A stretch of 64,000 nt of DNA, taken from NCBI RefSeq assembly GCF_014333615.1, contig NZ_JACSCY010000001.1, positions 492,975 through 556,974 of the forward strand, read 5' to 3'. The position numbers and the translations under genes are program-made. Shown here one piece after another: positions 47,701 through 56,134 of this stretch; positions within the stretch are counted from its first letter, which is position 1; each line of letters starts with the position of its first letter. The notes beneath the pieces are model-generated. The model did no database searches. It had not been told where the DNA came from and worked only from the letters and a program-made list of their open reading frames with translations. This DNA comes from Hymenobacter citatus (GTDB taxonomy: Bacteria > Bacteroidota > Bacteroidia > Cytophagales > Hymenobacteraceae).

Positions 47701-48928
47701 GCGTTGCGGGTTCGCTCGGAGCGGCGGCAGTATACAGGTGGCTCCGGAAAGGTTCGGCAGCGCGCACTGTGTCCGTAGCGATGCCGGGCTCCAGCGTGCG
47801 GAGCCAGGTTTCCCCGTTGGCGTAAAATTCTATCACAAAAAAGCCCTTATGCTCGTGCGTGAAGGTAGCCTTGCCACCTTTTTGCACGAAGGCGGTTTTG
47901 CTGCCCGAGCCGCTCACTAGGTAGTGTCCCCCACGGCGCTGAAAATATTGCAGGTTGTGGTCGTGGCCGGCGGCGTATATGACGTTGGGAAAATCGCGTA
48001 GCACCCGGAGCAAGCGCCGCCGCATGGCCCGGTAGCGTGGGTGGGCCATGTCCTCGGCCGCGCCTACCACCCGCCGGTACGCTGGAAACAACGACCCCAC
48101 AACGGGTAGGGGCACATACGCTTTTTTGTGCACCGCCAATAACGGAAACACGTGCTGCTTGGTGGTAAACTGGCCGCCGTGCATAGCGTTGGAATACAAT
48201 GGGTGGTGCCCCGCCACCACAATGCGCTGGTGCTGGTTGGCAGCCAATACCTGGCGCAGCTGCTCAAAAGGCTCCCGGCTGGTACTGGCCGTGCAGCCAT
48301 ACGCATCGCCCAGCGGGCGCGTGCCATGCTGTACCCACCATTGGGTGTTCAGCACCACCAACAACACATTGCCGGGGAGTTGCATCGTGACGGGACCAGG
48401 GCAGCCGCGGGCGGGTAGGTAGTGCGCCGTGGGCAGGTGGTCGCGCACGTAGGCCTCCTGGCGCAGCAGGTATTCGTAACCGTCGCGGCGGCCTTTGTTC
48501 CAGTCGTGGTTGCCGCTGAGGAATATCACGCGTCCCGCAAAGGGTCGCAGTGCATCCAGTTGGGCGTTGAGGCGATGCTCGGCATCGGCGCGGCCGGGGT
48601 GGGTAGGGACCGGCAGGCCGGTAGGATAGATGTTATCGCCTAAAATAACCACGGCACCCGCTGAGCCGGTTTGCTGCTGCCAGTCTTGCAGTAGATTAAT
48701 CACGGGGTCGCGGCCGTTGGTGGCCACAGCGCCCAAGTCGCCTACCAGCGCGATACTGTATGCAGGAGCTTCAGATGGGGTAGGGGCAGCTGCTCCCGCA
48801 CGGGCAGTAGAAGCTACGTACGGCTGCCGCCGGTAGCGGCGCTCCTGCCCATAGCGATATAACAGCCACAAGGCAGTAACACCGGCCAAGCTGACCAGCG
48901 CATACACCAGAAAGAGAGTGAAAGACAT
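47657..48928 (-). CDS. Metallophosphoesterase, membrane-anchored
   Basis: Encodes 423 aa from ATG 48928 (MSFTLFLVYALVSLAGVTAL, a membrane anchor or uncleaved signal). The calcineurin-like domain (about 55-330) has LVGDLGAVATNGRDP, ILGDNIYPTG, LSGNHDWNKGR, VVAGHHPLYSNAM and AAGHDHNLQYFQ, together giving the two-metal site. The C-terminal tail is Pro/Ala/Thr-rich. Likely periplasmic. The gene's 3' end overlaps the lipid-kinase gene tail to tail by 44 bp, with no terminator in between. Confidence 0.92.
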   Translation of the reverse strand: MSFTLFLVYALVSLAGVTALWLLYRYGQERRYRRQPYVASTARAGAAAPTPSEAPAYSIALVGDLGAVATNGRDPVINLLQDWQQQTGSAGAVVILGDNIYPTGLPVPTHPGRADAEHRLNAQLDALRPFAGRVIFLSGNHDWNKGRRDGYEYLLRQEAYVRDHLPTAHYLPARGCPGPVTMQLPGNVLLVVLNTQWWVQHGTRPLGDAYGCTASTSREPFEQLRQVLAANQHQRIVVAGHHPLYSNAMHGGQFTTKQHVFPLLAVHKKAYVPLPVVGSLFPAYRRVVGAAEDMAHPRYRAMRRRLLRVLRDFPNVIYAAGHDHNLQYFQRRGGHYLVSGSGSKTAFVQKGGKATFTHEHKGFFVIEFYANGETWLRTLEPGIATDTVRAAEPFRSHLYTAAAPSEPATPTPAAASVRVGSGG

Positions 48929-49070
48929 ATGAGAGATACGCGAAACAACGCCACCAAGTATGGAATGAAGGCGTAACATTTTGCGCTCTATAGCCGCCAC
49001 GCTGTCACTAGCTTCACTGTTGACTACGAAGACAAGGACACACGATCTGCAAAATCTGCGACAGCCGTGT

Positions 49071-49706
49071 TTAAAAATTAGGTGGCGTGAGGTTTTTGAA
49101 ATGGCCGTTCAGCCGGGCGCGGTCTTTCAGGCGCTCGGTTTCCATGAGTACGGGTAGGGTCTGGTCGAGGTGTTCGCGCACGAGTTCCTGGCGTTCCAGC
49201 TCGCTGGTGGCGGCCAGCAGTTGGTACTCCTGGGTCTGGCTCATGCCCAAATGATGGGCCACGTCAAAGATCCGGTAGTCGGTAGGGAGGTCGAGCAGGA
49301 GCTTGCGCAGGCCCAGAATATCGTAGAGGCGACGTACCTGCTCCGAGATGCGCTCTTGCAGCACGGGGTCGCCCACGGCATCGTCCTGAATATCTTCTAT
49401 TTTGCCAGCCGCATACAACTTATTGGGAGCCTGCCGATAAAACTCCCGAATGCGAAACACGCCCACGCCCTGCGTCCGGATATCCATCTCGCCCGAAGGG
49501 TACACTTTTTCCACTTCCAACAGCTTTACTTCGGTACCCAGCTGGCCCACGCTGTTGTTGAGGTAGGGCGGAATGCCGAAGGTGATGCCCTCCTCTATAC
49601 AATCGCGCACCAGTTGCCGGTAACGGGGCTCGAAGATGTGCAGGTTCAGCTTTTCGCCCGGAAAAACTACCAGATTCAATGGAAACAAGGCCAACAGACG
49701 TGCCAT
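49071..49706 (-). CDS. Stand-alone LON substrate-binding domain protein
   Basis: Encodes 211 aa from ATG 49706 (MARLLALFPLNLVVFPGEKL). It is the Lon N-terminal (PF02190) domain without ATPase or protease parts: PLNLVVFPGEKLNLHIFEPR, RDCIEEGITFGIPPY and TQGVGVFRIREF are typical. A C-terminal helical bundle (about 110-211) follows. Such free-standing proteins are widespread; role unknown, possibly a substrate adaptor. It is divergent from mtgA, sharing a 128-bp promoter region. Confidence 0.9.
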   Translation of the reverse strand: MARLLALFPLNLVVFPGEKLNLHIFEPRYRQLVRDCIEEGITFGIPPYLNNSVGQLGTEVKLLEVEKVYPSGEMDIRTQGVGVFRIREFYRQAPNKLYAAGKIEDIQDDAVGDPVLQERISEQVRRLYDILGLRKLLLDLPTDYRIFDVAHHLGMSQTQEYQLLAATSELERQELVREHLDQTLPVLMETERLKDRARLNGHFKNLTPPNF

Positions 49707-49778
49707 ACAAGCAAGAAAGATAAGAACCGAAAGGTACCGGAAAATTAAAAACAGCACCGGTCGGCAAAGCAAAACGGC

Positions 49779-49786
49779 TACTTTTG
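49779..49786 (+). promoter_or_regulatory. Candidate -7 box for mtgA
   Basis: TACTTTTG exactly matches the Bacteroidota -7 consensus TAnnTTTG, 49 bases upstream of the mtgA start. No TTTG is seen at the -33 position on this strand. Confidence 0.4.
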
Positions 49787-49834
49787 CGCCGGTGCCGGAT
49801 AGGGCTAATGGTTTAAACGCAAATCTCGTCGGGA

Positions 49835-50581
49835 GTGACGAACTATACATACGTAGCGCGCCAAATAGGGCGCATTGTTTTGCAAGTACTGGCAGCCACG
49901 TTTTTGGCGTCGGTGGCCTGGGTATTGGTGTACCGTTGGGTGGCGCCGCCCGCCACCTGGATTATGCTGGAACGACGCGCACACCCACCCGTGGGCCGCG
50001 GCTACTACGGCATCCGCCCCGAGGGCGACCGGCAGATTCGCTACACCTTCCGGACGCTGGACGAAGTATCGCCCAACGTGCCCCTGGCCCTGGTAGCCGC
50101 CGAGGACCAGCGCTTCCTGGTGCACCACGGCTTCGACGGCGATGCGCTGTGGCAGGCCGCCAAGCACAACTGGCAGGGCGGCAACAAGCTGGTAGGGGGT
50201 AGCACCATCTCGCAGCAAGTGGCCAAAAACGTGTTTTTGTGGCACGGCCGCAGCTATGTCCGCAAGGCAGCCGAGGCCTACTTCACGGTGCTCATTGAGG
50301 TGCTCTGGAACAAACGCCGCATCATGGAAATGTACATGAGCGTGGCCGAAATGGGCGACTGCATGTTTGGGGTAGAAGCGGCCTCGCAACAGTATTTCCA
50401 CAAATCGGCCAGCCAGCTCACCCAAGCCGAGGCTGCGCTATTGGCCGGTGTGCTACCCAACCCGCTGCGATTCAGGGCCAGCAACCCCGGCCCCCAGGCC
50501 CGCGCCAAGCAGCAGCGCGTGGTGCGGAGGATGCGCAGTTTGCGTGGGTCGGTGTATGTGAAGGAATTGATGGAGGAATAG
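49835..50581 (+). CDS. mtgA: Monofunctional peptidoglycan glycosyltransferase
   Basis: Encodes 248 aa, GT51 family. It polymerises lipid II into glycan strands. One N-terminal membrane helix (about 12-36) is followed by the periplasmic domain. The catalytic Glu90 lies in LVAAEDQRFLVHHGFD, and GGSTISQQVAKNVFLWHGRS, EVLWNKRRIMEMYMSVAEMG and GVEAASQQYF are the other GT51 motifs. There is no transpeptidase domain, so it is monofunctional. It ends just before a long palindrome. Confidence 0.95.
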   Translation: MTNYTYVARQIGRIVLQVLAATFLASVAWVLVYRWVAPPATWIMLERRAHPPVGRGYYGIRPEGDRQIRYTFRTLDEVSPNVPLALVAAEDQRFLVHHGFDGDALWQAAKHNWQGGNKLVGGSTISQQVAKNVFLWHGRSYVRKAAEAYFTVLIEVLWNKRRIMEMYMSVAEMGDCMFGVEAASQQYFHKSASQLTQAEAALLAGVLPNPLRFRASNPGPQARAKQQRVVRRMRSLRGSVYVKELMEE

Positions 50582-50720
50582 CGGAACGCTAAAAAGAACG
50601 TCATTCTGAGCGGAGTGAAGAATCTCGCGTGCATCGCTAATCCCAATTAAAAGGGAATTACCGGGAGCACGCGAGATTCTTCGCTCCGCTCAGAATGACG
50701 TTCTTTTTAGTGTTCCGCTA
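50580..50720. repeat. Long intergenic palindrome (GTCATTCTGAGCGGAG family)
   Basis: Arms of about 52 bases pair with only two or three mismatches around a spacer of about 38 bases. Core elements are AACGTCATTCTGAGCGGAG and GAAGAATCTCGCG. It begins at the mtgA stop codon and ends four bases before the stop codon of the convergent oxidoreductase gene. Confidence 0.88.
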
Positions 50721-50723
50721 CGC

Positions 50724-52193
50724 CTACGCGCCCAGCTTCCAGCCCTGGCGGTAGTCGCGCTTCACGAACTGGTTTACAGCGTCCAGGTTAGTTACTTTCA
50801 GCTGCTTGGGGTCCCAGATCAGCTCTACGTTGCGGCCGGGGTAGTTGAAGCCTTTGCCGTCTGCTTTGGGCGTTTGCACGTCGTAGCCGCGCACGGCCAG
50901 GTTGGCAATCAGCAGGGTTTCGGTGAGCGGACCAGCAATATCGAAGGGCGAGCTAACCTCTTTTTTGCCGGGGCCGGCAATGGCGGCCTCCACCCACTGG
51001 GCGTAGTGACCGTTGGCGCCGCTGGGTACGCGGGCAAACTTCTCGGGTACCTTGGTGGTAGCCGTGAGGGAGGTAGGCAGCAGGCGTGGGTTTTCGGCGT
51101 AGGTGCTGGCCATCATTTTGCCTTTGTCGCCGATGAACAGGATGCCGTTGCCGCCGTCGCCAAACACCTCGTTGGGACCCAGCTCGGCGGGACGCTCGGG
51201 CTGAATGCCGCCGTCCATCCAGTGCAGGGTAATGTCGCCTTTGGTCTTGGCCGTTTTCGGGAATTTGAGGATGACGTGGCTGGAAGGTGGGCAGCTCTTG
51301 GGGAAGTAGCCACGCTTAAACTCATCCACATACACGCTACCCACGCTAGCCGCCACCGATTTGGGGTAGCCTAGGTCCAAGACGCGGAACGGAGCTTCTA
51401 CCAAGTGGCAGCCCATGTCGCCGAGAGCACCGGTGCCGTATTCCCACCAGCCGCGCCAGTTGAAGGGTACCAGCTTCTCGATGTAATTTTCTTTGGGCGC
51501 TGTGCCCAGCCACAGGTCCCAGTCCAGGGTAGAGGGTACGGGAGCAGCTTTGTCGGGCCAGGCAATGCCCTGGGGCCATACGGGGCGGTCAGTCCAGCAG
51601 TATACGGTGTGCACGTCGCCGAGCAGGCCGGCGTCATACCACTCGCGCAGTAGGCGGGCGCCATCGTTGGAAGCGCCTTGGTTGCCCATCTGGGTTACTA
51701 CTTTGTACTTACGAGCGGCTTCGGTGAGGGCGCGGGCTTCGTAGATATCGTGGGAAAGCGGTTTCTGCACGTATACGTGCTTGCCCAGTTGCATGGCGGC
51801 CATAGCCGGCGCGGCGTGGTTGTGGTCGGGGGTAGAGACCGAAACGGCGTCGATGTGCTTGTGCTCTTTGTCGAGCATCTGGCGCCAGTCCTTGTAATAT
51901 TTGGCTTTTGGGAACGACTTAATCGTTTTAGCAGCCCGCTGATCGTCTACGTCGCAGAGGTATGCAATGTCCGCCTTGCCACTCTTCGAGAAGTTCATAA
52001 TATCGCTCTCCCCTTTGCCGCCTACCCCAATGCCAGCTACAACCAGCCGGTCGCTGGGGGCTACATAGCCCTTGCCGCCCAGCACAAAGCGGGGCACAAT
52101 CATAAAGCTGGCAGCAGCTACGGCGCTTTGCTGCAAAAACTTGCGTCTCGATTCGGGGGTAGGAGTGGGAGAAGAAGGATTGGAGTTTGCCAT
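50724..52193 (-). CDS. Gfo/Idh/MocA family oxidoreductase, Tat-exported
   Basis: Encodes 489 aa. The N-terminus carries a twin-arginine signal (SRRKFLQQSAVAAASFMIVP, about residues 15-34), so it folds with its cofactor and is exported to the periplasm. The Rossmann domain has VVAGIGVGGKGESDIMNF; DAVSVSTPDHNHAAPAMAAM and KHVYVQKPLSHDIYEARALT include the EKP-like catalytic Lys motif (QKP here). The C-terminal alpha/beta substrate domain follows. Such proteins act on sugars or derivatives; substrate unknown. It is convergent with mtgA. Confidence 0.9.
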   Translation of the reverse strand: MANSNPSSPTPTPESRRKFLQQSAVAAASFMIVPRFVLGGKGYVAPSDRLVVAGIGVGGKGESDIMNFSKSGKADIAYLCDVDDQRAAKTIKSFPKAKYYKDWRQMLDKEHKHIDAVSVSTPDHNHAAPAMAAMQLGKHVYVQKPLSHDIYEARALTEAARKYKVVTQMGNQGASNDGARLLREWYDAGLLGDVHTVYCWTDRPVWPQGIAWPDKAAPVPSTLDWDLWLGTAPKENYIEKLVPFNWRGWWEYGTGALGDMGCHLVEAPFRVLDLGYPKSVAASVGSVYVDEFKRGYFPKSCPPSSHVILKFPKTAKTKGDITLHWMDGGIQPERPAELGPNEVFGDGGNGILFIGDKGKMMASTYAENPRLLPTSLTATTKVPEKFARVPSGANGHYAQWVEAAIAGPGKKEVSSPFDIAGPLTETLLIANLAVRGYDVQTPKADGKGFNYPGRNVELIWDPKQLKVTNLDAVNQFVKRDYRQGWKLGA

Positions 52194-52315
52194 TGAATGA
52201 GGGATTGGAAGTGGAAAGATGATGTAGATTCGATAGTTTGCCTATAATAGTACTACTATTTTCCGGCTGCAAAAGCATAACGGTCTGGATTTTCCGTAAT
52301 CGATTGCTGAATCCA

Positions 52316-52420
52316 ATGACAAAGAACTTTCTCGGGGGCTGCATGGTGCTCCTGCTACCTGCCTGCGCCACCACGAGCCGTATAGGTGTGCAATACTGTT
52401 CATCCTGCTGCAATGAATAG
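52316..52420 (+). pseudogene. Short lipoprotein-like ORF, possible gene remnant
   Basis: ATG 52316 to TAG 52420 encodes 34 aa with a lipobox (VLLLPACATTSRIGVQ) and several Cys (CSSCC) near the end. Residues around LLLPACATT and the underlying DNA closely resemble the N-terminus of the lipoprotein at 55518 (LLLPACATTRPAAVQ). This may be a decayed copy of that gene, or a genuine small lipoprotein. A perfect palindrome begins seven bases past its stop. Confidence 0.4.
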
Positions 52421-52426
52421 GCATGG

Positions 52427-52466
52427 CAAGTGTTCTACGGCCGCCCGGGCGGCCGTAGAACACTTG
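52427..52466. terminator. Perfect 40-base palindrome
   Basis: CAAGTGTTCTACGGCCGCCC begins a fully symmetric sequence centred on CCCGGG. It is directly next to the stop codon of the minus-strand lipoprotein gene (52470). There is no T-run. Confidence 0.8.
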
Positions 52467-52469
52467 CAG

Positions 52470-53174
52470 CTATTTTACCACAAAGGTGTAAGTATCCTTT
52501 TGCTCGTAGTACATATTGTCTTCCGTTGGGTTCGTAATCGGGATGGGAGTGCAGTGTTGCTGGAAAAGGTGAAAGTTGGTTTTGCCCTCGTTGATGGTAT
52601 AATGGGTAGTAGCGTAAGTGGGTTGGCGTGGATGACCAGTGGCACTTGCCGACAAGTTGAGAAAGAGAATGTTAGGTTCCGGTTCGTACACTCCTAACGA
52701 TTTGGCGCCATCCTGAATACTTAAACAAGCAACCCCTTTTTGGCGCGCTACCAACCCGATACGCATTCGATAGTGACCATTACCATAAGTGGGGAACAGT
52801 CGACCAAATCTTTGTGAGGTTATAGTAGCACTGCCCACTTTGTTAATGACGGTGAAGCCGGTAGTAAAACCAGGTTGGTCGATGAAGTATAACTTAGCAT
52901 CAACAAACTGGCGTAGACTAAATCCTGTCTTAAAGTCAAAGTCTTGCGGGGTAACACGATAGCGCATTTGGGTCGTGCGCTCCATGATTGAGTCGGGGAA
53001 ACTGGCAGTGAGCCAGAGCGTATCGCCCACGGCAATAGTATCGCGCAGGGGAGATACCGTCATGGGTATCTCGAAGACGATGGGTACATATTCTACATCT
53101 GGTTTTGGCTCGCAGGAAGTAAGTGCTAAGCAGAGAGAAGCGATGAGCGCAGAGAAAATTGTTGGTAGTTGCAT
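52470..53174 (-). CDS. Hypothetical lipoprotein, partner of the adjacent metallopeptidase
   Basis: Encodes 234 aa. The signal/lipobox is SLCLALTSC, with Cys at about residue 21. The mature part is beta-rich with Thr/Asp/Tyr (MTVSPLRDTIAVGDTLWLTA resembles an Ig/BIg-like sandwich start). No catalytic motif is recognised. It starts 63 bp after the stop of the 700-aa lipoprotein gene on the same strand, so the two are probably cotranscribed. Location is the outer membrane or cell surface. Function unknown. Confidence 0.75.
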   Translation of the reverse strand: MQLPTIFSALIASLCLALTSCEPKPDVEYVPIVFEIPMTVSPLRDTIAVGDTLWLTASFPDSIMERTTQMRYRVTPQDFDFKTGFSLRQFVDAKLYFIDQPGFTTGFTVINKVGSATITSQRFGRLFPTYGNGHYRMRIGLVARQKGVACLSIQDGAKSLGVYEPEPNILFLNLSASATGHPRQPTYATTHYTINEGKTNFHLFQQHCTPIPITNPTEDNMYYEQKDTYTFVVK

Positions 53175-53237
53175 GACCGGATGCTTAAGCAGGACTACCT
53201 GCTACCTTTAATAGCAAGTAGCCCCGCGACGAGACAA

Positions 53238-55340
53238 TTAGTAGAGGTAACTCGTAATTAATTGCTCTACTTCCGGTGATTGCTGGTAACCATTACGTGG
53301 TAATATTTTATTTTGAAACTGCCTCACAGAAAGAACATCTGACCGTAGAGCGTCAAAAATCTGAGCGGCAGTGTAGGTATTCACGTTGTCAACCACGCCG
53401 GTTCCAGTTGGCTCTCCGGTATCTGTCATATCATGATACAAACCGTATATAATCCAGTTCTCGTAATCAGAGCTACCGTTGAGTGGACGTTGTCCTTCTA
53501 ATTTTCTCTGAGCCTCATCGATAACTAGAGGACTAATTGCACGGTACTTTTCAATAGCAAAGCTCTCGCCGATGTAATACGCCCAGCCCTCACTCACCGC
53601 AATCTGCTCTGCGCCACTATCTGTCTTAAAACCGTAAGTAGCATTCCCTGAGGTGTTACTGAGAATCCGCCCGATGAAGAAAGTCCAATACGTATTACCT
53701 ACCTGATTGTAATGAATGGTGTGCGCCAACTCATGGTAAAACGTATTCTGCAAATCATCGCTTGTACGGGTAGGCGTACGCGCGGACGAGCCCGGTATTT
53801 TTACACCACCGAAGCGGCAAGTGATATCCGGCAACTGGCGTTGCAACACTTGCTTGATAATGGCCAGGCCAGCCAGACCGCTGCCAACTAATGTTGCATC
53901 AATAATTCTGTTGGCGTATGAGGTTTCCGCAATACGCCGGAGCATAGGCGCGGATGCCGCTTTGGTTATATCCGACGAGAGAAACACGTTCAGGCCATTG
54001 GGTGGGGCTGGGATGTTGCGGGCGGCGGTATAAGTCTGCATCTCAGCCCGCGAGTTGAAGAGCGTAGCGGCCGTCCAGCTCAGAGCGCCCTTGCTGTCGG
54101 CATCGGCCTGGTAGGTGAACAGGTAGGATAGGCCCTGCATCTGCGTGCCGGTATACATGCCCAGGTCGTGCTGGATGGGCAATACGCTCAACCAGGGTTT
54201 GAAAACCGCGCTGTTGCCGCGGGTAGTCAGCTGGTTGTTCTTGAACCGTACCAGCACATGCGCCTTCTGCCGGAAGTTGGTATTGATAAAGAACTGTCCG
54301 TTGTTGGTGAAGGCACCATCCTGCTTGAACCAGCGGCGGGCTTCCACCCACACGTTCACCAGCGGTACGTTGCGGCGGGCAAGGCCTGCGTTAGTTCTGT
54401 AGTAGTCTTCTACCCGAATCGTGCCGCTCGCGGTGTACGCGGTTTTCGCTAAAGATGGAAAAGAAGTATCGATTGTCAACTGCCTGCCGGTAGCCGGGCG
54501 GCCGAGGGATGCAGGGAGCAACTCTTCCTCGTGGCCGGTGATGCGCATGGCTTCCGCGTAGAGCGCAGCCGGTGCAATACCCAGCTGGCGCAGGTAGGCG
54601 GTGGCTTCTTTCACGCGGTTGCGCTTGGGCTTGCTGGTGGCGGGACGGTTGGCGGTGGCCTTTTTGTTGGGGCTATGCTCCGCTACGGTAGGTGGATTGC
54701 TGATGGTGCTACAACTCACGTAGCAGTTGCAGGCAGGGTCCCAGCCGTAGCAATCCGTTGGCTCGGGCTCCCAGGGGTCGATGTCCTGCGCGTCGGCATC
54801 GTCGGCATTATAGAGAAACAAATCTTCCAGCCGCTCCTGCTGAATATTCTGTGGGAGAATGTAGTCACTGGGAATGGCCGTATACAGCCACGGAATCTCG
54901 TCGGTTTCCGGCACTTGGTAGTTAGCGGCAACATCCTCATTCAACAGTACCAGTGACAGATTAACGCCCAGGTCGGCCAAATCAGCCAGCTGATTCACAT
55001 CAGAAGGTTTTAGGCGCACGTAGTAGTGAGTAGGTCCTCCTTCGCCGGGCCCCGGCGAGGGGTCACAGCCCTCACATGGTTCGTCTGTTATCACCACGTT
55101 GGAAGAAGCTGTTTGCTTGCCGGCTGGCAGAATGGTAGTAGAGGTAACCGCTTTTTGCAGCCGTAGGTTGCGTACCGCCTCGCGCATAACCGCCATCGAA
55201 AACGGATTACGCTTGTCTTTCTTCAGCCGTATACTGCTGTCGTTGCTGGCTGCAGCAGGCGTAGGGTCTTCCAGTTGTGGCTCGCACGCGCTCAGCAAGA
55301 GGGCGGGCAACAACCAGAAAAGTTTGGCGCCGAAGCGCAT
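53238..55340 (-). CDS. Putative zinc metallopeptidase lipoprotein
   Basis: Encodes 700 aa. The signal and lipobox are LLPALLLSAC (Cys about residue 19). The N-terminal region (about 20-230) has a Cys/Pro/Gly-rich stretch (PCEGCDPSPGPGEGGPTHYY, CYGWDPACNCYVSC). A central CarboxypepD_reg-like region comes at about 290-390. The zinc motif is FYHELAHTIHYNQ (His536-Glu537-His540), and a likely third ligand Glu584 is in AVSEGWAYYIGE, a gluzincin-like spacing of 44 residues after the second His. No family name was recognised. It is probably surface-exposed and acts on an extracellular substrate, with the downstream 234-aa lipoprotein as a possible partner. Confidence 0.8.
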   Translation of the reverse strand: MRFGAKLFWLLPALLLSACEPQLEDPTPAAASNDSSIRLKKDKRNPFSMAVMREAVRNLRLQKAVTSTTILPAGKQTASSNVVITDEPCEGCDPSPGPGEGGPTHYYVRLKPSDVNQLADLADLGVNLSLVLLNEDVAANYQVPETDEIPWLYTAIPSDYILPQNIQQERLEDLFLYNADDADAQDIDPWEPEPTDCYGWDPACNCYVSCSTISNPPTVAEHSPNKKATANRPATSKPKRNRVKEATAYLRQLGIAPAALYAEAMRITGHEEELLPASLGRPATGRQLTIDTSFPSLAKTAYTASGTIRVEDYYRTNAGLARRNVPLVNVWVEARRWFKQDGAFTNNGQFFINTNFRQKAHVLVRFKNNQLTTRGNSAVFKPWLSVLPIQHDLGMYTGTQMQGLSYLFTYQADADSKGALSWTAATLFNSRAEMQTYTAARNIPAPPNGLNVFLSSDITKAASAPMLRRIAETSYANRIIDATLVGSGLAGLAIIKQVLQRQLPDITCRFGGVKIPGSSARTPTRTSDDLQNTFYHELAHTIHYNQVGNTYWTFFIGRILSNTSGNATYGFKTDSGAEQIAVSEGWAYYIGESFAIEKYRAISPLVIDEAQRKLEGQRPLNGSSDYENWIIYGLYHDMTDTGEPTGTGVVDNVNTYTAAQIFDALRSDVLSVRQFQNKILPRNGYQQSPEVEQLITSYLY

Positions 55341-55517
55341 GCGGGGGGGAGGGGAAAGGTTATCATCAAATAGGGGTAAGATAAAAGTGAAAGGATGCTC
55401 CCAATATAGAGGAATTATGAAGTGCTGGTGAAGTAGCTAAAAAATAAATAATGTAGCTGGGATCCAAGTGATTAAAAGCAGTATACTTGAGCTGAATAAA
55501 TCCCAAATTGCTTGCCT

Positions 55518-55958
55518 GTGTCTTCAGTAAAATTACTTCTGTTTCCTGTTGCTGGTCTCCTACTACCCGCCTGCGCCACCACACGCCCCGCCGCCGTGCA
55601 GGCGCCCATCCGGCAGGTGCTTACCACCCAAGCCGCCGCCTGGAACCGCGGCGACATCCCCACCTTTATGGAAGGCTATTGGCGCTCCGATTCCCTGGTG
55701 TTCCTGGGCCGCAGGGGCCCTACCTACGGCTGGCAGCAAACCCTCGACAACTACCGCCGCAGCTACCCCGATGCCACTGCCATGGGCCAGCTCGCCTTTT
55801 CCGAACTGCGCATCACCCCCGACGGTCCCCAGGCGGCCCACGTGGTAGGCCGCTGGCACCTCACCCGCCCCACCGCCGGCGACGTGGGCGGGTACTTTCT
55901 ACTGGTATTTCGGCAGGTGAACGGCCAGTGGGTGATTGTCGCCGACCACACGAATTGA
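55518..55958 (+). CDS. SnoaL/DUF4440-like lipoprotein
   Basis: Encodes 146 aa from GTG 55518; TTG 55512 is also in frame and no ATG fits. The lipobox is GLLLPAC (about residue 19). The mature part is a cystatin-like NTF2/SnoaL fold: IRQVLTTQAAAWNRGDIPTF, MEGYWRSDSLVFLG, GWQQTLDNYRRSYPD and VVGRWHLTRP, ending GQWVIVADHTN. Such proteins are small ligand-binding or isomerase-like lipoproteins. Its stop codon lies directly against a long palindrome. Confidence 0.85.
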   Translation: MSSVKLLLFPVAGLLLPACATTRPAAVQAPIRQVLTTQAAAWNRGDIPTFMEGYWRSDSLVFLGRRGPTYGWQQTLDNYRRSYPDATAMGQLAFSELRITPDGPQAAHVVGRWHLTRPTAGDVGGYFLLVFRQVNGQWVIVADHTN

Positions 55959-56134
55959 ATGGTGAAGTTGTGAGTTTGTGAAATTGTGAATGGTGTGTCA
56001 TCCTGAGTGCAGCGAAGGACCTTATGCCAGTTGAACGACCATCGTAACAACGACTCGTTCGCACGTGAGAAGGTCCTTCGCTGCACTCAGGATGACACAC
56101 CATTCACAATTTCACAAACTCACAACTTCACCAT
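55959..56134. repeat. Composite palindrome filling a convergent gap (TGTCATCCTGAG family, copy 2)
   Basis: Perfect 65-base arms (55959-56023 with 56070-56134) begin right after the stop of the SnoaL-like gene and end right at the stop of the phosphatase gene. Each arm is an outer GTGAAGTTGTGA-type unit followed by the TGTCATCCTGAG core. The gap contains nothing else. Confidence 0.93.
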
